The position numbers were made by a program, and so were the translations under genes. From an uncultured Oscillospiraceae bacterium (GTDB taxonomy: Bacteria > Bacillota > Clostridia > Oscillospirales > Ruminococcaceae): a stretch of DNA of 38,786 nt. How positions within the stretch are numbered: the first letter of the stretch is position 1; each line of letters begins with the position of its first letter. The notes beneath the pieces were generated by a model. The model was not told the origin of the DNA and did not search any database. It was given only the letters and a program-made list of their open reading frames with translations. Positions 1 through 6,170 of the stretch are shown here, piece by piece. Location: NCBI GenBank assembly GCA_949743955.1, contig CATJVQ010000043.1, positions 1-38,786 of the forward strand, read 5' to 3'.

Positions 1-63
1 CGGAGCAGATATTAACCGTTGCTATACGATGCTCCATGCGCTCACCTCAATCACATTATACGA

Positions 64-142
64 TATTCGGTACGAATAATCAAGAATGAGCCAAAACAAT
101 TGGGACCATACTTTTTTGCTTGTCCAATCGTTTTGGCTCATT
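64..142. repeat. Two inverted repeats just beyond the recombinase remnant
   Basis: A short palindrome lies at 64-78, with 6-bp arms TATTCG/CGAATA around GTA. A longer inverted repeat follows, with 19-nt arms at 85-103 and 124-142 that match except for one A/C position. Both lie just downstream of the minus-strand recombinase stop at 147. The longer one could be a transcription terminator, although it has no clean T-run. Paired arms next to a serine recombinase could also belong to a recombination or regulatory site. The repeat is seen directly; its role is not known. Confidence 0.6.
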
Positions 143-146
143 CTCT

Positions 147-942
147 CTATATGTTAGAATGCTTGTTCCATCTCGATACTCTTTTAAAGGCTGCTATTAG
201 ATGTCCCTCATCCATAATTTTGACTTTTTCTAAGACACGGCGGGCAATGCCGTCATTATATGCTGCCATATATGCTGCCATGTGGTAAGGCAATTGGAGG
301 TCCCCTGGATAGGAACTTTGTGAAAATTTTTGTCTTTTGTTTATAAGTATGCGAAACGGTTCTATATCACCATCCCAGTCGTGTTTCTCCGCATACAGAG
401 CAATTAGATCTACCACAATATCATCGATTTGCTTTTGTTGTTCAACAAGATTCTGATATCTCGCAGCTATGTCTGCCTCTTCAAAGGGCTGAAGGAGATA
501 TTCCTTCTGGTGGAGCATTCCATTGATTGCTGTGACTAGGGCCTGATGAAGTTCAGACTCTTGAATTGTTGGGGAATTCGTACAGTATTTCGTTCCATTT
601 CTGAGCCGGTTTTGACAGTGCCATACAATGCGAGTTTTTCCATTCCTTTTCCATGTACAGCGGCGATATGGAGAATTGCACGCCCCACAAATTAAAATCC
701 CAGACAATGCATATTTGCCGGAGTAAATCACCTGTTTTTGCGACGGTTCTGGAAGTTTTTCCGGGGACCTGGCCGTAGTACGTCGAGCCATCTCATCTTG
801 AACAAGCGCATTGGCAGCTGTTTTGCTGCGCTTCCTGGCTAGTGGAAACACGGCAGTATGCCGCAACCAGCAGTTTTTCTGGCCTTTCCTCTGTCCCATC
901 AACTCTTGCTGGGACTTCAATGATTTCCCTTTGCCCATTCAT
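147..942 (-). pseudogene. Large serine recombinase, internally deleted
   Basis: A good ribosome site (GGAGG at 951-955) precedes an ATG at 942. The first ~49 residues are the start of a serine recombinase resolvase domain, including AAYCRVST with the catalytic serine; that frame stops at 793. A second frame, open down to 147, resumes at about LVQDEMARR and continues through the recombinase zinc ribbon (CGAC, with further cysteines in HCQN and KYC) into a helical C-terminal region of about 219 residues in all. Intact relatives are usually around 500-560 residues, so roughly half is missing: most of the catalytic domain and the recombinase DNA-binding domain. The two pieces are also in different frames, so no active enzyme can be made from this copy. 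It lies 3' of the KilA-N remnant, whose frame it slightly overlaps. Confidence 0.8.
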
Positions 943-1476
943 TCTGCAGACCTCCAATTCCTAGCCAAGCGCAAAACGCACAGTGAATTTCTGGATGAGC
1001 ATAAGTTCCTCCATTCTTCCCTTGCTTAGTCTGCAGACCAATAACATTTGTAGCTTCAATCCACTTTTTTGCGGTAAGTGTTGACGAAGGACTTCTCAAT
1101 TCTTCCAGAAGCGTCTCATAACCAGTTATGTTGAAATTTGTGTTATTCCTTAGCTGCCAGTAGTGCAGAAAAGCAATGGTATTCCCATCGCGCAGCCAAC
1201 TCTGCACTGCATACCCAGAGCATTTTCAAACACCTTCTTTGCCGCTGCGGTCAGCGATATGTAATCTGCCGGTACATTAACATGTGATGACTCAAATTCT
1301 CCCAAAATCGCTAAACTATTTGGTCGAGGAATTCCAGTAGCCGCATCCGTTTGGTATCGGTCATATAGGAGTTGATCATACCACTCATATTCCAAATCAG
1401 AAATGAGCCCTTCCTGCAAAAGTTTTTTCAAAATTACTTCTTTAGCAATAAGCAACAAATGAAAATATGTCAACAA
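917..1476 (-). pseudogene. KilA-N domain protein, frameshifted
   Basis: Two overlapping minus-strand frames make one protein. The upstream frame (1476 down to about 1205) has a charged segment around KKLLQEGLISDLEYEWYDQL, weakly like a SHOCT-type domain, followed by DYISLTAAAKKVFENALG, the normal start of a KilA-N domain. The downstream frame picks up at VQSWLRDGNTIAFLHYW and continues through KKWIEATN and GGTYAHPEIHCAFCAWLG, the classic KilA-N core. The switch near 1205 is a frameshift, and the domain also breaks off early after CAWLG. KilA-N proteins are DNA-binding proteins of phages and mobile elements. No convincing start codon or ribosome site is seen. Clear as a domain remnant, very unlikely to be functional. 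Confidence 0.75.
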
Positions 1477-1914
1477 GCCGCTTATTCATTTAATATGGAT
1501 GAGCGCCATGAACGGAGCGAAAAAATCCTTCTGCACTTAATGAGTAGCACCGCAGAGGAATTGCCTGGGTTTAGCCATCTCTTTTTTGAGAGATGTATTT
1601 TGATACATCGTGATGTGGACTTCCTCATTCGCTTAATGGAGTCTCAACAAAATGTTCACTTGTTACATACCTTTCTGGACTACCTGTATGAAAGTGATGA
1701 AGATATATGCGAATATGTATTGATCATAAAGGCAATAGGTGATGGTTTAGCTCAATCACATACAGAGTGGAATGGTCGTTTGATTATGAATGATCTGGTG
1801 AAGCGCGTAGTTCATTTGTTTGACAGAGGTCAGGATAATCCTCAAACCATAATCCCGGAAAGTGGCTTGTCCCATGGTTTTACAGAGTTCCCTTCCTTTT
1901 GCTACCTCCGTTAA
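1372..1914 (+). pseudogene. Orphan helical ORF ending at the sigK junction
   Basis: This AT-rich open frame of up to 180 codons runs into the sigK boundary. The part after about 1459 reads like a real helical, leucine- and acid-rich protein (segments such as SEKILLHLMSS and HTFLDYLYESDEDICEYV). The first 30 or so residues overlap the opposite-strand KilA-N remnant and look non-coding. No ribosome site supports a start, and the last residues before the stop at 1912-1914 appear to be junction sequence. It may be a C-terminal fragment of a larger element protein cut by the integration or deletion event. I do not recognise the family and assign no function. Confidence 0.4.
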
Positions 1915-2414
1915 AGAAGTATTACGCCAGCTTCAAGGATCAGGACGATCTCATCTCCATCGGGACCATCGGGCTCATTAAGGCCGTTTCCTCCTTCGAC
2001 TGCGAAAAGGTCGCCAAATTCGCTACCTATACGAGCCGGTGCATTGAAAATGAAATCCTCATGAACTTCCGCAGCCGGCGCAAATTTGCGCAGGACGTCT
2101 TCATGGGCGATACCATCGACACAGACAAGGACGGCAACGCCCTCTCTTTCCAGGACATTCTGACAGATGAAAGCAACATCTACGACGAGATCGACCTGCG
2201 CATCAAGAGCGAACAGCTTCACCACTTTATTGCGGGGGCACTCGAGCCGCGGGAGCGGGAGATCCTCTACCTGCGCTACGGCTTACAAGGCGCGCACCCG
2301 CTGACCCAGCGGGAAGTGGCAGAAAAGCTGGGGATCTCCCGTTCGTATGTCTCCCGCATCGAGAAAAAAGCCATTGGAACACTTCGGGGCCTATTCGGAC
2401 AGACAGTGGAATAA
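1911..2414 (+). pseudogene. sigK: 3' part of sigK (late mother-cell sigma factor), 5' part missing
   Basis: From KKYYASFKDQDDLISIG onward the frame encodes sigma-70 region 2 (GLIKAV, SRCIENEILM), a linker with IDTDKDGNALS, and regions 3/4 with LEPREREILYLRYGL and the helix-turn-helix EVAEKLGISRSYVSRIEKKA. The spacing and region-4 wording match SigK better than SigE. SigK directs late mother-cell gene expression in sporulation. The N-terminal residues normally just before this point (NLRLVAHI-type) are absent. Upstream codons in this frame (FLLLPPL) are unrelated and lie in the AT-rich element, with no start or ribosome site. The gene is therefore interrupted or truncated here. Its 3' end overlaps the convergent DUF255 gene by 24 bp. 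Confidence 0.8.
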
Positions 2415-4364
2415 TCTGTCATATTCGGTCGGATCATTTACCGGCGGCAGGCAGGTGTTTCCGCGGCAGACATAAAAGGTGGTTTTCCCGTTTTTTAAAG
2501 GATATGTGTCCGAGGGATCCACCACCAGCACCACCCCCTCCGGCGGAAGAATGAGCGCCAGCTTCCCCAAGTCTTCCCCGATTGCCGGGGCGACTGTCAC
2601 CTGCACGGATGGCTCCCGGCTCTCCAGCAGGGAGAGCAGAGCCATGGCGTATCCGGTCGGGGCCTGCGACGCATGCGCGGTAAGGAATGCGAGCTGGCGC
2701 TGCGCCTCCCGCGCATAAACCTCCTTCCCGGTCAAACGGGACAGACGCACCAGATTCCACCCCATCAGAGAATTTCCGCTGGGGAGAGCACCGTCCCAGG
2801 TCTCCTTGGGGCGCAGGATCAGCTTCTCATTTCCCTCGCCGTAAAGGTAAAACCCGCCGTTTTCCCTGTCTGCAAACCGGGAGAGAGCCTCCCGGCACAG
2901 GCGCTCCGCCCGCTCTAAATACGTCCTCTTCAGCGTGGCCCCGTACAGCGCCAGCTGGGCGAAGAGATACGCGGCGTAATCGTCGAGGAAGCCGCCCACC
3001 CCCCGTTTCCCGGCCCGGAAGCTGACATGGAGGATACCGTCCGCGCACAGTTTCTCCGAGATAAACCGGTCCGCCTTCTGCGCCGCTTCGAGATAGACGC
3101 GCTCTCCGCTGTCCTGATACAGGCGGCACAGTGCGGATATCATCAAGGCGTTCCACGCGGTCAGGATTTTATCGTCCACGCGCAGGGAACAGCGACGGCG
3201 GCGGTACTCGCAGACGAGGGGGAGGAACCGGTCGAAGGAGCGGTCCTCCGGATCGCTGTGCAGAAGGTTGGGGATGCTCTTCCCCAGAAAATTCCCGGAT
3301 GCGTCGATGCCGAAGCAGCGGTTGAACGCCTGCCCGTCCTTCTGCCCGAGAAGACGAACGGTTTCCTCCGGTGTAAAGAGATAGTACTTTCCCTCCTCGC
3401 CGCCGCTGTCCGCATCCTGCGCGCTGCAAAAGCCGCCCGCCGGGGAGGTCATTTCCCGCAGGGTGAAATCGGCCGTCCGCTTTGCGATCCTGCGGTACAG
3501 CTCTTTTTTCGTTACCTCGAAGGCCCTGCAGAAGGCCAGTATGAGCAGGGCGTTATCGTAGAGCATCTTCTCAAAGTGCGGCGCCAGAAAATACTCGTCC
3601 GTGGAATAGCGGCAGAAGCCGGAGCCGATGTGGTCGAACAGTCCGCCCCGATACATCTGTGTGAGCGTGTGTTCCGCCATTGCGAGGCATGCGGTGTCGC
3701 CCCGGCGCTCGTAAAACGCCAGCAGAAACAGGAGATTGTGCGGGGACGGAAATTTCGGCGCCCTGCCGAAGCCGCCGTTTTCCGGATCGTAGGCGCGCTT
3801 ATAGAGGGCGGCGGCCCTGTCCGGCAGATCTTCGCAGGACGCGTCCTGCGCCGGTTCCTGCCGGCGAAGCTGTGCGACCAATTCCTTCGCCTGACCCAGC
3901 AGGGCCGGGCGGTTTTCTTCCCACTGCTCATGGATGAGCGCCAGCAGTTCCCGCAGGCCGGGCATACCGCCCCGGCTGGTCCGCGGAAAATATGTCCCCG
4001 CGAAGAAGGGTTCCTGTCCGGCGGTCATAAAGATGCTAGTGGGCCAGCCGCCGCTGCCGGTGAACGCCTGGCAGACCGCCATGTAGATGCTGTCGATATC
4101 CGGGCGCTCCTCCCGATCCACCTTGACGGCGACAAACCAGCGGTTGATGAGCGCTGCCGTCTCCGGATCCTCGAAGCTCTCGCGGGCCATTACATGACAC
4201 CAGTGGCAGGCGCTGTACCCAATGCTGAGAAAGACAGGCTTATCCTCCTCGCGCGCCCGCCGGAACGCCTCCTCCCCCCAGGGATACAAATCCACCGGAT
4301 TCTCCGCGTGCTCGAGCAGATAGGGGCTGGTCTCGTTTTGTAAATGGTTGCGCGGTTTGTTCAT
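2391..4364 (-). CDS. DUF255 thioredoxin-fold protein (YyaL/SSP411-like)
   Basis: The 657-residue product belongs to the DUF255 family: an N-terminal thioredoxin-like domain (roughly residues 1-165) fused to an alpha/alpha six-barrel region resembling glycosidases or epimerases. Family hallmarks are [20 protein letters not shown] near the N terminus, the redox-like CHWCHVM motif, [11 protein letters not shown] and GGWPTSIF. Further on, [12 protein letters not shown] and [10 protein letters not shown] mark the barrel. The ATG at 4364 is chosen because it has AGGAGG six bases upstream and starts at the family N terminus; longer starts lie in the upstream gene. That ATG overlaps the stop of the oxidoreductase gene (ATGA), implying translational coupling. 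The biochemical activity of the family is not settled. No signal peptide, so cytoplasmic. Confidence 0.9.
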   Translation of the reverse strand: MNKPRNHLQNETSPYLLEHAENPVDLYPWGEEAFRRAREEDKPVFLSIGYSACHWCHVMARESFEDPETAALINRWFVAVKVDREERPDIDSIYMAVCQAFTGSGGWPTSIFMTAGQEPFFAGTYFPRTSRGGMPGLRELLALIHEQWEENRPALLGQAKELVAQLRRQEPAQDASCEDLPDRAAALYKRAYDPENGGFGRAPKFPSPHNLLFLLAFYERRGDTACLAMAEHTLTQMYRGGLFDHIGSGFCRYSTDEYFLAPHFEKMLYDNALLILAFCRAFEVTKKELYRRIAKRTADFTLREMTSPAGGFCSAQDADSGGEEGKYYLFTPEETVRLLGQKDGQAFNRCFGIDASGNFLGKSIPNLLHSDPEDRSFDRFLPLVCEYRRRRCSLRVDDKILTAWNALMISALCRLYQDSGERVYLEAAQKADRFISEKLCADGILHVSFRAGKRGVGGFLDDYAAYLFAQLALYGATLKRTYLERAERLCREALSRFADRENGGFYLYGEGNEKLILRPKETWDGALPSGNSLMGWNLVRLSRLTGKEVYAREAQRQLAFLTAHASQAPTGYAMALLSLLESREPSVQVTVAPAIGEDLGKLALILPPEGVVLVVDPSDTYPLKNGKTTFYVCRGNTCLPPVNDPTEYDRLFHCLSE

Positions 4365-5692
4365 ACGCTTCCTCCTGTTCGGAATGGATGGGGCAGCCTG
4401 CTGAGATCGTCCGTGGCCGGATTGTCGATGAGCGCGCCGTCCTCCGTGAACCGGGAGCCGTGGCAGGGGCAGTCCCACGATCTCTCCTGCGGGTTATAGC
4501 GCAGAGCGCAGCCCATGTGCGGGCACCGGGGAGCAGTGGGCGTCAGCAGTCCCAGCGCCGATTCCCAGAGGTTCAGCGCCGCCTGCGGGCGCAGGATGCT
4601 CCTGGACGGCGAAAAGACGGCAGCATAGGGGTTGTCCCGGCCCTGCGCCAGATCGGTGAGAATCATCGCGGCGAGCATGGAGGAGGTCATTCCCCATTTG
4701 CCGAAGCCGGTGGCGGTATAGAGACCGGGCGTCCCTCTGGCGTACTGCCCGATATAGGGGATGCCGTCGAGCGTCATGCAGTCTTGGGCGGCCCAGTGGG
4801 AGACCTCCTTCGCCTCTGGGAAATGGCGGCGGGCAAAGGCCTCCGGATCCCGCCACCCGCTGCCGCGCTTCCCCGTGCGGTGTCCGCCGCCACCCAGCAG
4901 GAGGAGGCTTCCCCAGCTGCGGAAGGACAGCCCTTTCCTGTCCTCATCCACATACATCCCACGGATGGGCGGGACGTTTTCCAGCGCCAGCTCATAGCTG
5001 CGGTGCTGGTACAGTTTGATAAAATAGCCGCCGTGCTTATTTAAGATGGGGAAATGCGTGGCGACGATGATGCTCTTCGCCGATATGCTTCCGCCATGGG
5101 TGACAACCTTTCCGGGCATCAGCTCGAGTACCTTCGTGCATTCAAAAATACGCAGATCTTTGGCGACAGCGGCCGCAAATTTGAGCGGATGAAACTGGGC
5201 CTGCCGCGGGAAGCGTACAGCGCCCGCGACAGGAAACGGCAGCGGCAGGTCTGATACAAATTCGGCGTCGAAGCCCAGCCGGTCCAGCGCGGCGAGCTCA
5301 CGGTCGATCTTTTGGCGGCTGTCAAGGGAATAGACGAAGGCGTCCTGCTCCTCGAAATCGCAGTCGATGTCCCGGCAGAGCGTGCGGTATTCCTCCAGCG
5401 CCGCCTGATTGGCCTCCAGATAGAGGCGGGCTGTTTCGGCGCCGAACGTGCGGATCAGCCGGTCATAGAGGAGCCCGTGCTGGGAGGAGAGCTTCGCCGT
5501 GGTGTTTTTCGTGGTCCCGCCGCAGATGCGGTCCGCCTCCACGAGGGCGTAATCCACGCCCGCCCGGGAGAGGCGGTGTGCGCAGAGGAGCCCCGCCATC
5601 CCGCCGCCGATGATGAGTACATCCGTTTTCAGGTTTGTCTTTAGAGGGGCAAAGCGGGGCAGGGAGGCCGTCCGTGTCCATATGGAGTCCAT
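4361..5692 (-). CDS. FAD-dependent oxidoreductase with C-terminal Rieske domain
   Basis: This 443-residue protein has a DAO-type FAD oxidoreductase domain with the dinucleotide fold [18 protein letters not shown] at about residues 24-41. DGIPYIGQ and [13 protein letters not shown] form the C-terminal FAD contact region (about 308-340). The last ~60 residues are a Rieske [2Fe-2S] domain with both ligand pairs visible (CPHMGC and CPCHGS). This glycine/D-amino-acid-oxidase-plus-Rieske layout is known in Firmicutes, but the substrate is unknown. GAGGTGA lies about five bases upstream of the ATG at 5692. It is the first gene of a two-gene unit with the DUF255 gene, and both carry redox-type cysteine motifs. 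No convincing -35/-10 pair was found in the 57 bases between it and the divergent tRNA promoter. Confidence 0.9.
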   Translation of the reverse strand: MDSIWTRTASLPRFAPLKTNLKTDVLIIGGGMAGLLCAHRLSRAGVDYALVEADRICGGTTKNTTAKLSSQHGLLYDRLIRTFGAETARLYLEANQAALEEYRTLCRDIDCDFEEQDAFVYSLDSRQKIDRELAALDRLGFDAEFVSDLPLPFPVAGAVRFPRQAQFHPLKFAAAVAKDLRIFECTKVLELMPGKVVTHGGSISAKSIIVATHFPILNKHGGYFIKLYQHRSYELALENVPPIRGMYVDEDRKGLSFRSWGSLLLLGGGGHRTGKRGSGWRDPEAFARRHFPEAKEVSHWAAQDCMTLDGIPYIGQYARGTPGLYTATGFGKWGMTSSMLAAMILTDLAQGRDNPYAAVFSPSRSILRPQAALNLWESALGLLTPTAPRCPHMGCALRYNPQERSWDCPCHGSRFTEDGALIDNPATDDLSRLPHPFRTGGSV

Positions 5693-5749
5693 TCGATCAC
5701 CTCACGGCTTAGCTTGACCCCATTCTCTCCGATTATGCCGTTTTTCCGT

Positions 5750-5778
5750 TTGACAAGTCCCGCTCCGGCGTGTATAAT
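5750..5778 (+). promoter_or_regulatory. Sigma-A promoter of tRNA-Pro
   Basis: TTGACA at 5750-5755 and TATAAT at 5773-5778 are separated by 17 bases. Both boxes are perfect consensus and lie 15 bases before the tRNA, as expected for a strong stable-RNA promoter. Confidence 0.9.
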
Positions 5779-5793
5779 ATTTTTAACTGTTAT

Positions 5794-5870
5794 CGAGGCG
5801 TAGCTCAGTTTGGTAGAGTGCCTGGTTTGGGACCAGGATGCCGCAGGTTCAAGTCCTGTCGCCTCGACCA
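5794..5870 (+). tRNA. tRNA-Pro (anticodon UGG), CCA encoded
   Basis: The acceptor arms CGAGGCG (5794-5800) and CGCCTCG (5860-5866) pair perfectly, followed by discriminator A and an encoded CCA. The D arm begins TAGCTCAGTTTGGTAGAG. The anticodon stem CCTGG/CCAGG holds loop TTTGGGA, giving anticodon TGG, which reads proline codons. The T arm contains GGTTCAAGTCC. The gene stands alone between its own promoter and terminator. No tRNA-derived attachment-site duplication is seen nearby. Confidence 0.97.
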
Positions 5871-5878
5871 GGATTACA

Positions 5879-5920
5879 GGGATCTGCGGACCGGAAAGTT
5901 CGCGGATCCCTTTGCTTTTT
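5879..5920 (+). terminator. Intrinsic terminator of tRNA-Pro
   Basis: A GC-rich hairpin with GGGATC/GGATCCC-type arms spans 5879-5910 and is followed by TTTGCTTTTT. It is eight bases downstream of the tRNA CCA end. Confidence 0.85.
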
Positions 5921-6013
5921 GGGGCGTTTGCGGGCGGCGTCCGGAGCAGAGAGCGTGCCGTAATCTTTACGGATACATCTCGTGCAGATTTTTAACATCT
6001 CATGCAGGAGGAC

Positions 6014-6041
6014 TTGACAGGCGGGCGAAATTTGATATCAT
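6014..6041 (+). promoter_or_regulatory. Promoter of the secreted protein leader
   Basis: TTGACA (6014-6019) and TATCAT (6036-6041) are separated by 16 bases. The next gene starts at 6171, so the transcript would have a leader of about 120 bases that contains a terminator-like hairpin. Confidence 0.7.
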
Positions 6042-6050
6042 ACAATAATA

Positions 6051-6139
6051 AGGGACTGATACTCTGCGGAGGATCGGTCCCTTTGCTTTTCCGCTTCTTT
6101 GTAAGCTCGGGAAAGCGTGAAGGACATTCCGCAGTCCCT
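6051..6139 (+). promoter_or_regulatory. Possible attenuator in the leader of the surface-protein gene
   Basis: AGGGACTGAT (6051-6060) pairs with ATCGGTCCCT (6073-6082), followed by TTTGCTTTT, so an intrinsic-terminator shape appears only a few bases after the predicted start of transcription. The segment TCCGCAGTCCCT at 6128-6139 is complementary both to AGGGACTG at 6051 and to TGCGGA in the hairpin loop, so a competing pairing is possible. Alternatively the hairpin simply ends a short RNA. No known riboswitch consensus was recognised. Confidence 0.4.
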
Positions 6140-6170
6140 GCAATATTTCTGTTTTGATAAGGAGGCCGTT

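Larger units (their letters stand above)
1..1913. mobile_element. Right flank of a decayed integrated (skin-like) element
   Basis: This stretch is visibly AT-richer than everything after it. It carries a serine recombinase remnant, a KilA-N gene remnant and an orphan ORF, which are typical cargo of phage-like or integrative elements. The compositional change coincides with the point near 1911-1914 where SigK-like coding sequence begins abruptly. Interruption of sigK by recombinase-bearing skin elements is known in Bacillus subtilis and Clostridioides difficile. Here the left end of the element and the 5' part of sigK would lie outside the window, so the assignment is inference from one junction. 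Confidence 0.6.

Noticed and set aside
3027-4343. Long plus-strand open frame (438 codons) opposite the DUF255 gene
   Set aside because: High-GC antisense shadow; the minus-strand frame has clear family motifs and this one has none.
5794-5870. tRNA-Pro as an integration site
   Set aside because: The 3' end of the tRNA is not duplicated nearby and there is no integrase gene beside it.
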